From the NCBI RefSeq assembly GCF_007992215.1, contig NZ_BJZV01000013.1, forward strand, positions 101,296-165,295: DNA of 64,000 nucleotides. The letters run 5' to 3'. Of this stretch, positions 34,884 through 43,761 are shown piece by piece; the first letter of the stretch is position 1, and each line of letters begins with the position of its first letter. The position numbers and the translations under genes are program-made. The stretch comes from Methylobacterium gnaphalii. GTDB taxonomy: Bacteria; Pseudomonadota; Alphaproteobacteria; Rhizobiales; Beijerinckiaceae. The notes beneath the pieces are model-generated. The model was not told the DNA's origin. It searched no databases and saw nothing but the letters and a program-made list of their open reading frames with translations.

Positions 34884-36608
34884 TCAGCCCTGCCGCCGCT
34901 TCGGCTTGCCAGCCTCGCGCTGATGCTTGTTGGCGCGCGGCGAGCGTTGCTTCGGCGGCGGAGCGCCCTCTGCCGCAATCCTCTCGATCGCGACGTCCGG
35001 CGGCCCGCGTTTGGCGAAGGCTTCCGCGAACCCGGCGGCGGCGGTACCACGGATCTCGAACTTGGTCTCGCGCTCGAAAATCCGGATCGCTCCGATATCA
35101 CCGCGTCCGATGCCGCCGCGGCGCGACAGCATCGGCAGGAGCCGGCGCGGATCGGCGGAATCGCGTCGTCCGAGATTGAGCCGGAACCAGACGGAGGGGC
35201 CATCGTCGCCGACGCGCGGCGCGCCGACCGGTGCGCCGCCGCGCTCGCCATCGGCACCCCTTCGCTGGCTCTGGCGAGAATCGGTTGAAAAGTTCGGGTC
35301 GCCGACCTCTTCCGGCGCCGGGATGCGGGCGCGATAGGCGCGCACCAGAGCAGCGGCCAGGTTTTCCGGCGGGAGCTGGGCGAGCAGCGCCTCGGCCCAC
35401 TCGCGATCCTCCTCGTTCGGCTCCTCGGCGAAGGACGGATCGCCGAGCATCCGCTCGCGGTCGAGCACGCGAACCTCCTCGGCGGTGGGTGGCCCGCTCC
35501 ACTCGAAGCTCACGCCGGCAATCGCCAGCATCTGCTCGGCGCGGCGGCGGCGCGAGGCGGGGACGAGGAGCACGCTGGTGCCCTTGCGTCCGGCGCGGCC
35601 GGTGCGGCCGCTGCGGTGCTGCATGACTTCGGCGTCATGCGGCAGATCGGCATGGATGACGAGGTCGAGCCCCGGCAGGTCGATGCCGCGGGCGGCGACG
35701 TCGGTGGCGACGCAGACCCGCGCCCGACCATCGCGCAGGGCCTGGAGTGCGGCGTTGCGCTCGCCCTGGCCGAGCTCGCCCGAGAGCGCAACGGCGGTGA
35801 AGCCGCGTTCGATCAGCGAGGCCTGGAGGTGGCGCACGCCCTCGCGGGTGTTGCAGAAGACGATCGAGGTCGGCGCATCGACGTAGCGCAGCACGTTGAC
35901 CACGGCATGCTCGATCTCGCGCGGAAACACCCGCACCGCCCGGTACTGGATGTCCGCATGCCCGCGCGCGGCTCCGGCCACTGCAAGCCGCAGAGCGTCG
36001 CGCTGGTAGCGCTGGGCGAGCGCGGTGATGAGCTTCGGCAGCGTGGCAGAGAACAGCAGCGTGCGCCGCGTCGCAGGCGCCGCGGAGAGAATGAACTCGA
36101 GATCGTCGCGGAATCCGAGGTCGAGCATCTCGTCGGCCTCGTCGAGCACGACGGCCGAGAGCGTCTCGGTCTTCAGGCGGCCGCGCTCGATATGGTCGCG
36201 CAGGCGGCCGGGGGTGCCGACCACGATATGGACCCCAGCATCGAGCGCCCTCGCCTCCCGACGCGGGTCCATGCCGCCGACGCAGGGCACGACGCGGGCG
36301 CCGGTCTCGGCATAGAGCCAGGACAGCTCGCGCTCGACCTGCAGCGCCAGTTCGCGCGTCGGCGCGATCACCAGCGCGAGCGGCGCACCAGGAGGCGGCA
36401 GAGTCTCGTCCTCGCGGAGCAGGCGCTCGGCAACGGCGATGCCGAAGGCCACGGTCTTGCCCGAGCCGGTCTGAGCAGAGACCAGCAGGTCGCGCCCTTG
36501 GGAGGCGGCATCGAGCACGGCCTCCTGAACCGGGGTCGGCTCTTCGTAGCCGCGCGCGGCGAGCGTCCGCGCGAGCGGGGCTGGGAGTATCGGAAACGGC
36601 ACGGGCAA
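34884..36608 (-). CDS. DEAD-box RNA helicase with DbpA-type RNA-binding domain
   Basis: A 574-residue helicase. The Q motif (GYEEPTPVQEAVL), motif I SAQTGSGKT, motif II VLDEADEML, motif III FSATLP and motif VI HRSGRTGRAGRKG are all present. Near residues 460-540 a DbpA/CsdA-type RNA-binding domain follows (VWFRLNLGRRDSADPRRLLPML), and the tail is strongly basic. It probably acts in ribosome assembly or RNA turnover. The start is uncertain: TTG at 36608 has AAGG at good distance, and a GTG at 36602 is possible. A 44-residue segment after the helicase core is acidic and variable. Confidence 0.92.
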   Translation of the reverse strand: MPVPFPILPAPLARTLAARGYEEPTPVQEAVLDAASQGRDLLVSAQTGSGKTVAFGIAVAERLLREDETLPPPGAPLALVIAPTRELALQVERELSWLYAETGARVVPCVGGMDPRREARALDAGVHIVVGTPGRLRDHIERGRLKTETLSAVVLDEADEMLDLGFRDDLEFILSAAPATRRTLLFSATLPKLITALAQRYQRDALRLAVAGAARGHADIQYRAVRVFPREIEHAVVNVLRYVDAPTSIVFCNTREGVRHLQASLIERGFTAVALSGELGQGERNAALQALRDGRARVCVATDVAARGIDLPGLDLVIHADLPHDAEVMQHRSGRTGRAGRKGTSVLLVPASRRRRAEQMLAIAGVSFEWSGPPTAEEVRVLDRERMLGDPSFAEEPNEEDREWAEALLAQLPPENLAAALVRAYRARIPAPEEVGDPNFSTDSRQSQRRGADGERGGAPVGAPRVGDDGPSVWFRLNLGRRDSADPRRLLPMLSRRGGIGRGDIGAIRIFERETKFEIRGTAAAGFAEAFAKRGPPDVAIERIAAEGAPPPKQRSPRANKHQREAGKPKRRQG

Positions 36609-36856
36609 TCGACCTTGGAATCTTGGGGCGGGCAGCACAAGGCCGCCCGTGATCCCTCCGGCCGCGGGCCGGTCTCGGATGAAAAGCAGACGCGCTTCCT
36701 ACGCTTCCCTGCCCCGGAAGGCCACGGCCCGGGACGCATGACGCTCGTGCGATGGGACACGTCGCGCACTGACTGCAAAATCCGCAGGCCGGTCATCGGG
36801 TTGTCGCACCCGAGGGCCCATGCCACGAGACCCTTCGGTCGGAGGAAGGGGAGCGG

Positions 36857-37957
36857 ATGGAAACGGTGCTGCGCTTGGTAGTCGCCTGGGCGAGCGTTGC
36901 GGCATTCGCCGTCTTCGGCACGGGCTGGCTGGGTGAGCTGTCCTCGCCGCTCTGGGCCAGCGGCCTGTTCCTGTGGCTGTTCGTCGTCATCATCTGGTCG
37001 GCCTTCGGCGTGGTGCACGAGGCCGAGGACCTCGCCCACCGCCTCGGCGAACCGCTCGGCACCCTGATCCTCACCCTCTCCATCGTCGTGATCGAGGTGG
37101 TTCTGGTCTCGGCCGTGATGCTCTCGGCCAAGGACGCCCCAACCCTCGGCCGCGACACGATGTTTGCCGTGTTGATGATCGTGCTGAACGGCGTCGTCGG
37201 CCTTGGGCTACTGATCGGCGGCCTGCGCCACCACCAGCAGCGCTACAACCTCAAGGGTGCAGCCTCCTTCCTCTCGGTGATCATCCCGCTGACGGTGATC
37301 GCGCTGATCATTCCGAACTTCACGACCTCGACGACGAACGGCTCTCTCACCCGGTTTCAGGCAATCTCGTTCTCGATCTTCACGATCGCGCTCTATGGCG
37401 TGTTCCTGCTGATCCAGACCAACCGGCACAGGAGCTTCTTCCTGGAGGCCGGGACCGAGGAGACCGAGACCACGGCCGACGGGCACAAGGGCGACGCCTC
37501 GGCCAAGGCCGTGCTGATCCATACGGCTCTGCTGCTGGCCAACATCCTGCCGATCGTTCTGCTCGCCAAGAGCCTCGCCAAGCTGCTCGACCACGGCATC
37601 GCCGCGCTCGGTGCGCCTCAAGCGCTCGGCGGCGTGCTCATCGCCGCCATCGTCTTCACGCCCGAGGGGATCAGCGCGCTCAAGGCGGTCTCGCGCAACG
37701 AGCTGCAGCGGGCGATCAATCTCTGCCTCGGGGCCGCTACCTCGACGGTGGGGCTGACCGTGCCGGCAATCCTCGCCGTGGGCCTCGTCACGCACCAGAC
37801 GGTGATCCTCGGCCTCGCGCCGACCGAGATGACGCTGCTCGCGGTCACCTTGATCCTGAGCACTTTGACCTTCTCCGGCACGCGCACGACGGTGCTCGAG
37901 GGCGCGGTGCACCTGGTGCTGTTCTTCGTCTATCTGACGCTGATCTTCTCGCCGTGA
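36857..37957 (+). CDS. chaA: Ca2+/H+ antiporter, ChaA-like
   Basis: A 366-residue inner-membrane cation exchanger of the CaCA superfamily with ten to eleven helices in two homologous halves. The first alpha repeat contains VHEAEDLAHRLGEPLGTLILTLSIVVIEV and the second IVFTPEGISALKAV, each with the acidic residues that bind the ion. A hydrophilic loop (EETETTADGHKGDASAK) divides the halves. It exchanges Ca2+, and perhaps Na+ or K+, for protons. The ATG at 36857 follows GGAGGAAGGGGAGCGG. Confidence 0.9.
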   Translation: METVLRLVVAWASVAAFAVFGTGWLGELSSPLWASGLFLWLFVVIIWSAFGVVHEAEDLAHRLGEPLGTLILTLSIVVIEVVLVSAVMLSAKDAPTLGRDTMFAVLMIVLNGVVGLGLLIGGLRHHQQRYNLKGAASFLSVIIPLTVIALIIPNFTTSTTNGSLTRFQAISFSIFTIALYGVFLLIQTNRHRSFFLEAGTEETETTADGHKGDASAKAVLIHTALLLANILPIVLLAKSLAKLLDHGIAALGAPQALGGVLIAAIVFTPEGISALKAVSRNELQRAINLCLGAATSTVGLTVPAILAVGLVTHQTVILGLAPTEMTLLAVTLILSTLTFSGTRTTVLEGAVHLVLFFVYLTLIFSP

Positions 37958-37973
37958 GGTGACGGCGCGCGGG

Positions 37974-38735
37974 TCAGCCGCCGAAGCGTTCGGTGCGGAT
38001 GGTGCCAGGCTTCACGCCGGCATCGACGAGAAGATCGGAGACCGCACTGACGAAGGCATTGCCGCCGCAGACGAAGACGTGGCGGGGCGTGCCGAGGTGG
38101 TCCAGGGCCGTCTCGATCATCACCCGGTCGACATGCCGTCCGGCGGTGGCGCCCTCTCGGGTGGTCAGTAGCGTCAGGTCGAAACCGGGCTCGTCGCGGG
38201 AGCGGGCCTGCAGCTCCTCCCGCAGGATCGCCTCCGACGCCTCGCGCACGGAATAGATCAGCAGCATGGGCGTCTCGCTGCCCGTCTCGGCGCGCGCGCG
38301 CAGCATCGAGAGCAGCGGAACTACGCCGGAGCCGCCGCCGATGAGAAGCACGGGGCCGCCATCCTCCGGCGACCAGACGAAGGAGCCGCCGATCGGCCCG
38401 CGCAGCTCGACCTCGTCGCCGACCTGCGCGATGTCGGCGAAGTAGCTCGATACCTCGCCGCCGGTGAGCCCCTCGATCATCAGCTCGAGCCCGTCTGTAT
38501 CGCCGGGAGCGGAGGCGATGGAGTAGCTGCGCTGCGCCTGATAGCCGTCCGGCGCGGTGAGCCGAAGCTCGACGTGCTGGCCAGCCCGATGCGTCCCGTC
38601 GAGTCCTGTAAAACGCACGCTCTTCACGCGTGGCGTGACCGGCGTGATCGCGCCAATCCTGGCTGTACGCCAGGCTACCCTGTCTGCGGCCACGTCAGTC
38701 TCCGGTGAAGCGCTGCTCGCGCCAGGGGTCGCCAT
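37974..38735 (-). CDS. Ferredoxin-NADP reductase-like flavoprotein
   Basis: A 253-residue oxidoreductase. The FAD domain has RSYSIASAPGD (the RxYS motif) and GGEVSSYF. The NAD(P) domain has LLIGGGSGVVPLLSML and closes with VFVCGGNAFVSAV. Its start overlaps the end of the sulfite-oxidase-like gene by 41 bases, so the two are translated together. It presumably supplies electrons to, or accepts them from, the molybdenum protein. No haem subunit gene is present. Confidence 0.88.
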   Translation of the reverse strand: MATPGASSASPETDVAADRVAWRTARIGAITPVTPRVKSVRFTGLDGTHRAGQHVELRLTAPDGYQAQRSYSIASAPGDTDGLELMIEGLTGGEVSSYFADIAQVGDEVELRGPIGGSFVWSPEDGGPVLLIGGGSGVVPLLSMLRARAETGSETPMLLIYSVREASEAILREELQARSRDEPGFDLTLLTTREGATAGRHVDRVMIETALDHLGTPRHVFVCGGNAFVSAVSDLLVDAGVKPGTIRTERFGG

Positions 38736-39300
38736 ACATGTGATAGCCGCGAAGCTCCCAGAAGCCGGCCTCGTCCTTCCGGGTGAAGCGCAAGCCCTTC
38801 ACCCATTTCGGGCTCTTCCAGAAGTAGAGATGCGGCACGAGAAGCCGGGCCGGGCCACCATGGTCGGGCGGGATCGGCCGGCCCTCATAGGAGGTCGCCA
38901 CCATCGCCCGTCCGCCGATGAGGTCCGCAACGGGGACGTTGGTGGTGTAGTCGTCGAAGCCCTCGAACAGCGTGAAGTCCGTCGGCGGCTCGATCCCGGC
39001 ATCGGCTAGGATGTCGTCGAAGCTCACGCCTGCCCAGGCCGTGTCAAATTTCGACCACTTGGTGACGCAGTGGATATCGCCCTTCCAGCGGGTCTGCGGC
39101 AGCCGCGCGAACTCGTCCCAGGTCCAGCTCTTCAGGGGCCGCGGCCCGTCGCGCAACGTGAAGCTCCAGGTCTCCTCCGTCACCCGAGGCGTCGGCCCGA
39201 GCTGCAGCACGGGGAAATCCTCGGTGAGGTACTGGCCCGGCGGCAGTCGCGCGGCAACGTCCGCCTTCGGCGGACGGCCCGTAAAGCCCCGTGTCACCAT
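38695..39300 (-). CDS. Sulfite-oxidase-like molybdopterin oxidoreductase
   Basis: A 201-residue protein with the catalytic core of the sulfite oxidase/YedY family: WKGDIHCVTKWSKFDTAWAGV, where the Cys is the molybdenum ligand, and GGPARLLVPHLYFWKSPKWVKGL. It lacks a signal peptide or twin-arginine motif, so it should be cytoplasmic, unlike MsrP. The dimerisation domain of true sulfite oxidases is absent. Together with the overlapping flavin reductase gene it forms a two-gene unit. The substrate is unknown, and reduction of an S- or N-oxide is possible. Confidence 0.88.
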   Translation of the reverse strand: MVTRGFTGRPPKADVAARLPPGQYLTEDFPVLQLGPTPRVTEETWSFTLRDGPRPLKSWTWDEFARLPQTRWKGDIHCVTKWSKFDTAWAGVSFDDILADAGIEPPTDFTLFEGFDDYTTNVPVADLIGGRAMVATSYEGRPIPPDHGGPARLLVPHLYFWKSPKWVKGLRFTRKDEAGFWELRGYHMYGDPWREQRFTGD

Positions 39301-39391
39301 CGGTCTCTCCTCTCGCTCGCCACGCCCAGCCTCAGCGACCCGATATGCCCTCTGGGCTGCCGGAGTTCAAAGGCCGGGTCGGCGCGCCGGA

Positions 39392-40144
39392 CTACTTGGC
39401 AGCTTGAGGCCCGTAGGGCGGGCGGGGAATCGCACGGTGGGCGGCGCGCAGGGCGGCGGACCAGCGCTCGCGCAGATCGTGGAAATAGGGCTCGCCGGCC
39501 TCGATGCGATGGTCGACTTCCAGGGTAAGGGCGTTGCGGCGCGCTACGGCAATGTCGATCGGCAGGCCCACGCCGAGATTCGAGCGCATCGTCGAATCCA
39601 TCGAGACCAGGGCGACCTTCAACGCGTCGTAGAGATCGAGCCGCGAGGTCACGGCCCGGTCGAGGATCGGCTTTCCGTATTTGTGCTCGCCGATCTGCAG
39701 GAAGGGCGAATCCTTCCCGCACTCGATGAAGTTGCCGGCGGAGTAGATCATGAACAGGCGCATCTCGCCGGTGCCGATCTGTCCGCCGAGCAGAAGGGAA
39801 ACCTCGAAGCGGAGATTGGCCCGCTCGAAGCCCTCGTGCTCGATCTTGCCGACCTGGCGGACCGCGCGGCCGACGAGCTGTGCCGCCTTGAACATGCTCG
39901 GCATGTCTTCGAGCTTTTCCGGCGGCTGCCCCTCGACGTCGTCGACGCCCTCCCGCAGCAGGCTCAACACGGATTGCGTCACCGAAAGGTTGCCGGCCGA
40001 GGCCAGCATGATCACGCGCTCGCCCGGCGCGTTGAACAGGTGCAGCTTGCGGAAGGTCGAGATGTTGTCGAGCCCCGCATTGGTGCGGGTGTCGGCAATC
40101 ATCACCAGCCCCTCCTCGACGAGAACTCCGACGCAGTAGGTCAT
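39392..40144 (-). CDS. Anbu-type proteasome-like peptidase
   Basis: A 250-residue Ntn-hydrolase of the Anbu (ancestral beta subunit) family, related to HslV and proteasome beta subunits. MTYCVGVLVEEGLVMIADTRTNAG places Thr2 as the nucleophile after Met removal, with Asp18 and Lys33 following the proteasome pattern. The sequence continues with SAGNLSVTQSV and MIYSAGNFIE. Anbu genes occur together with a transglutaminase, an alpha-E protein and an ATP-grasp ligase, exactly the three genes upstream here. It is thought to degrade products or targets of that system. Last gene of the run. Confidence 0.92.
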   Translation of the reverse strand: MTYCVGVLVEEGLVMIADTRTNAGLDNISTFRKLHLFNAPGERVIMLASAGNLSVTQSVLSLLREGVDDVEGQPPEKLEDMPSMFKAAQLVGRAVRQVGKIEHEGFERANLRFEVSLLLGGQIGTGEMRLFMIYSAGNFIECGKDSPFLQIGEHKYGKPILDRAVTSRLDLYDALKVALVSMDSTMRSNLGVGLPIDIAVARRNALTLEVDHRIEAGEPYFHDLRERWSAALRAAHRAIPRPPYGPQAAK

Positions 40145-40234
40145 CGCGACAGAGGCCTCGTCACGGAGAATATCGGTCGTCCGGATCGCATATCGGGCCC
40201 TCGCGGCGCAAGACGTCGGTCGGCCACGGCTCGG

Positions 40235-41089
40235 TCAGCCCTGCGACTGGCTCTGCTGCCCCCGGCCCTGACTCTGCGCCTGCGTCGCCTCGTCGACGCG
40301 CAGATGCACCTCCAGGCCTTCCCGGCCGCCGCCGAGGCGGCTGCCGCGGATCGGGGCTGCGCCGAGATAGTCGAGGCCGATCGCGACGCGGATATGCGCC
40401 TCGGTCGTCGAGATGCCGTTGGCGGCATCGAAACCGACCCAGCCGAGCCCCGGCACCAGCGCCTCGGCCCAGGCATGGCCGGCATGCTGCTCGTCGACCC
40501 CGTCGCCGCGCCGAAAATAGCCGGAGACGTAGCGGGTCGGGATCTCGAGGTGGCGCGCCGCGGCGATGAAGATGTGGGACATATCCTGGCAGACGCCCTT
40601 GCCGGCCTCGAACGATGCCGAAGCCGTGGTGCTGGCGCTGGTCGGTCCCGGCTCGAAGGTTACGCGTTCGGGGATCGCCGCGAGCAGCTTGTGCAGCACC
40701 GCCAGGCGCTCGCCTGCGCCGGACGTCGCCTCGTGCGCGAAGGCCTGGATCTCGGGGCTCGGCTCGGTCAGCGGTGTCTCGCGCAGGTAGAACGGCTCGG
40801 GCAGCCGCTCGACGGCGCCGCGCACGATGCCGGCCGTGTCGAAGGTCTCGACCTCGCCTGTGACGCGCACCGTGAGTGCGTCGGCCGCCTCGTCCGCGGT
40901 GAACCAGTGGACGATGTTGCCGAAGCCGTCCTCGCGGACCGTCAGCCTGCCGTCGGCCGAGGGCTCGATCCGCCACTGGCGCACGTGCTGGCCATCATGG
41001 TCGCGCGGGGTCAGCCGGAGCACCTGGATCAGGCCGCGGGCTGGTTGCTCGTAGGTGTAGATCGTGTCGTGAACGACGCGGATGCGCAT
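40235..41089 (-). CDS. Transglutaminase-like cysteine protease of the Anbu cluster
   Basis: A 284-residue protein. The N-terminal beta domain (IRVVHDTIYTYEQPARGLIQVLRLTPRDH) is the usual lead of bacterial transglutaminase-like proteins. The catalytic Cys is in GKGVCQDMSHIF, His in GHAWAEAL and Asp in WVGFDAANG. It probably cleaves peptide or isopeptide bonds. A Gln/Ser-rich tail (TQAQSQGRGQQSQSQG) follows the domain. It starts 48 bases after the alpha-E gene and ends 90 bases before the Anbu gene. Confidence 0.92.
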   Translation of the reverse strand: MRIRVVHDTIYTYEQPARGLIQVLRLTPRDHDGQHVRQWRIEPSADGRLTVREDGFGNIVHWFTADEAADALTVRVTGEVETFDTAGIVRGAVERLPEPFYLRETPLTEPSPEIQAFAHEATSGAGERLAVLHKLLAAIPERVTFEPGPTSASTTASASFEAGKGVCQDMSHIFIAAARHLEIPTRYVSGYFRRGDGVDEQHAGHAWAEALVPGLGWVGFDAANGISTTEAHIRVAIGLDYLGAAPIRGSRLGGGREGLEVHLRVDEATQAQSQGRGQQSQSQG

Positions 41090-41137
41090 GCCTCGGTCCC
41101 GGATGCCTGGGGTGAGCGGGGAGCGGTCTGTGCGAGC

Positions 41138-42082
41138 CTAAACCAGATACTGGTCGCTGATCGCCGCGCCGAGCTTGTTGTTCTCGCCGATGAAGGCTTC
41201 GATGAACTCGTGCAGTCCCGAGGCGAAGATCCGGTCGATGTCGGCGTTGTGCAGGCAGCTGCGTAGGTTGCTTGCCAGTCGCTGGCTCTCCCCGCGACGC
41301 CCGTAGGAATCGGCGATCAGGTCGAGATGTTCCACCAGCATGCCGACACAGTTGGTGAGCGAGCGCGGCATCTGGCGATTGAAGATCAAGAGGTCTGCGA
41401 CGAGCACCGGCTTGATGCTCTCGCGATAGACCCAGTGATAGGCGTTGAACGCGGAGACCTCGCGCAGGATCGTGGTCCACTGGAAGTAGTCGAGGGTGCC
41501 GCCGACCCGTTCCGAGGCCGGAAGCAGGATCTGATATTTCACGTCGAGGATGCGGGCCGTGTTGTCGGCCCGCTCGATCGCCATGCCGAGGCGGGTGAAC
41601 CAGTAGCCGTCGTTGCGCAGCATGGTGCGGTAGGCCGAGCCATCGAAGGCGAGCGAGACCTGCTTCACCCAGTCCAGGAACTGCGAGAACTCGTCCCGCG
41701 ACAGCTCGCGGCCCTCGTAGCTGCGCAGCTCCAGCCAGGCGCCGTTGATCGCATCCCACATCTCGGTGGTGAGCGCCGTGCGGATCGCGCGGGCGTTCTC
41801 GCGCGCGGTCTCGATGCAGGAGCGGATCGAGGATGGGTTGTGGCGTGAGAAGGCGAGAAAGTCGCAGACGGTGCGCTCGTTGACGGCGTCGTAATGCTTC
41901 TTGAACTCGTCGGCATCGCCCGTGGATTCGAGCGCCGACGCCCACTCGTTGCTGGTACGCCCACCATAGCTCGACGGCAGGGCGGCAAGGCGATGCGCCG
42001 CATCGAGGATGCGCGCGACGAAATCGGCACGCTCTGCGTAGCGCGAGAGCCAGTAGAGGTTGTCGGCGGTGCGGGACAGCAT
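41138..42082 (-). CDS. Alpha-E domain protein
   Basis: A 314-residue all-helical protein. MLSRTADNLYWLSRYAERADFVARILD is the hallmark opening of the alpha-E family. GMAIERADNTARILDVKY and LIFNRQMPRSLTNC are also typical. Members are always found beside circularly permuted ATP-grasp and transglutaminase genes and are predicted to work with the ligase, but the chemistry is not established. It follows the ATP-grasp gene after 166 bases. Confidence 0.92.
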   Translation of the reverse strand: MLSRTADNLYWLSRYAERADFVARILDAAHRLAALPSSYGGRTSNEWASALESTGDADEFKKHYDAVNERTVCDFLAFSRHNPSSIRSCIETARENARAIRTALTTEMWDAINGAWLELRSYEGRELSRDEFSQFLDWVKQVSLAFDGSAYRTMLRNDGYWFTRLGMAIERADNTARILDVKYQILLPASERVGGTLDYFQWTTILREVSAFNAYHWVYRESIKPVLVADLLIFNRQMPRSLTNCVGMLVEHLDLIADSYGRRGESQRLASNLRSCLHNADIDRIFASGLHEFIEAFIGENNKLGAAISDQYLV

Positions 42083-42248
42083 GGCTCAGGTCACTGCTGC
42101 ATCCGGCCAGGAGCGGCCGATATCAGGGAAGAGGGCAGAAACACCGCCCTGCGGCGTATGATTGCTCGAAAAGCAGGCAAATGCCGGCGGTTTGAGCGGC
42201 TCCATCGGAGTGCCGCTCCCGTCAGTGCCTGGGAGACGCGCAATCCGG

Positions 42249-43688
42249 TCAAGCGTCGAGAACCCAGGTGTCCTTGGTGCCCCCGCCCTGGCTCGAATTG
42301 ACCACGAGCGAACCCTCCTTGAGTGCGACGCGGGTGAGGCCGCCGGGCACGATGCGGATCTCGTCGGCACCGGCGAGCACGAACGGGCGCAGGTCCACGT
42401 GGCGCGGCGCGACGCCCGAGGCGACGAAGGTCGGGCAGGTGGAGAGCGACAGCGTCGGCTGGGCGATGAACCCGTCGGGCGCATGACGCAGCCGCTTGCC
42501 GAACTCCTCGATCTCGCGCCGCGTCGCGTGCGGCCCGACCAGCATGCCATAGCCGCCCGAGCCGTTGACCTCCTTCACGACGAGATCCTTGAGGTTGTCC
42601 ATCACGTAGGAGAAGGCCTCCTTCTCGCGGCAGCGATAGGTCGGCACGTTGTGCAGGATCGGCTCCTCGCCGGTGAAGAACTTCACGATCTCGGGCATGT
42701 AGCTGTAGACGGCCTTGTCGTCCGAGATCCCGGTGCCGACGGCGTTCGACAACGTGACGTTGCCGCGCTCGTAGGCGTTCATCAGGCCCGGCACGCCGAG
42801 GACACTATCGGGCCGGAACACGAGCGGATCGAGGAATGCGTCGTCGAGACGGCGGTAGATCACGTCGACCCGGCGCGGCCCCTCGGTCGTGCGCATGTAG
42901 ACGACGTCGTCCTTGGTGAAGAGGTCGCCCGCCTCCACCAGCTCGACGCCGAGCTTATCGGCCAGGAACGAGTGCTCGTAGAAGGCCGAGTTGTAGCGGC
43001 CGGGCGTGAGCAGCACGACGGTGGGATCGCGCGTTGCCGATTGCGGAGCGAGGCTGCGCAGGGTCGCGAGCAGGGCGTCGGGATAGTTCTCCACCGGCGC
43101 GACGCGGTGGCGCGAGAACAGCTCCGGGAAGAGCCGCATCATCACCTCGCGGTTCTCCAGCATGTAGGAGACCCCGGACGGCGTGCGGGCATTGTCCTCG
43201 AGGACGAAAAAGTCGTTCTCCCCGGTGCGGACGATGTCGATGCCGGCGATGTGAACGTAGAGGTCGTGCGGCACCCGGAAGGCGCGCATCTCCATCTGAT
43301 AGTGTTGGTTGCGATAGACGAGATCGGCCGGGATCACGCCCGCCTTGATGCACTCCTCGGCACCGTAGATATCGTTGAGGAACATGTTCAGCGCGGTGAC
43401 GCGCTGCTTCAGTCCCCGCTCCAGAAAGTCCCATTCTGGCTTGGTCAGAACACGCGGAATAATGTCGAAAGGGATCAGCCGCTCGGTGGAATCACTGGAG
43501 CCGTAGACGGCAAAGGTGATGCCGATGCGCCGAAACAGCATTTCGGCCTGGCTGCGGCGGGTGTTGAAATGTTCGGGCGGGGTGTTGTCGAGCCAAGCCT
43601 TCAGAGTGTCGTAGGCGTCGCGGACCGGCCCTCCGGCGGGCAGATCTCCCGGCCCGTTCATTTCATCGAAGGCTTTCCCCAGCGCCAT
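42249..43688 (-). CDS. Circularly permuted type 2 ATP-grasp protein
   Basis: A 479-residue predicted carboxylate-amine ligase. Motifs of the permuted ATP-grasp family include RLIPFDIIPRVLT, HIAGIDIVRTGENDFFVLEDNARTPSGVSYM, VVLLTPGRYNSAFYEH, VKEVNGSGGYGMLVGP and the terminal SSQGGGTKDTWVL. By genomic association it is predicted to make peptides or tags that the transglutaminase and Anbu later process. The ATG at 43688 has GGGGAG seven bases away and is preferred to the one at 43715. First gene of the four-gene run. Confidence 0.92.
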   Translation of the reverse strand: MALGKAFDEMNGPGDLPAGGPVRDAYDTLKAWLDNTPPEHFNTRRSQAEMLFRRIGITFAVYGSSDSTERLIPFDIIPRVLTKPEWDFLERGLKQRVTALNMFLNDIYGAEECIKAGVIPADLVYRNQHYQMEMRAFRVPHDLYVHIAGIDIVRTGENDFFVLEDNARTPSGVSYMLENREVMMRLFPELFSRHRVAPVENYPDALLATLRSLAPQSATRDPTVVLLTPGRYNSAFYEHSFLADKLGVELVEAGDLFTKDDVVYMRTTEGPRRVDVIYRRLDDAFLDPLVFRPDSVLGVPGLMNAYERGNVTLSNAVGTGISDDKAVYSYMPEIVKFFTGEEPILHNVPTYRCREKEAFSYVMDNLKDLVVKEVNGSGGYGMLVGPHATRREIEEFGKRLRHAPDGFIAQPTLSLSTCPTFVASGVAPRHVDLRPFVLAGADEIRIVPGGLTRVALKEGSLVVNSSQGGGTKDTWVLDA

Positions 43689-43761
43689 CCGAGACTCCCC
43701 TAGCTCTCGGTTCACCTAGGCAAGAGGCAGGCCAGGGGAAGACCCTGGGCCAACCACGATT

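Noticed and set aside
38972..41266. 764-codon plus-strand frame
   Set aside because: Antisense to the sulfite-oxidase-like, Anbu and transglutaminase genes. No domain is recognisable.
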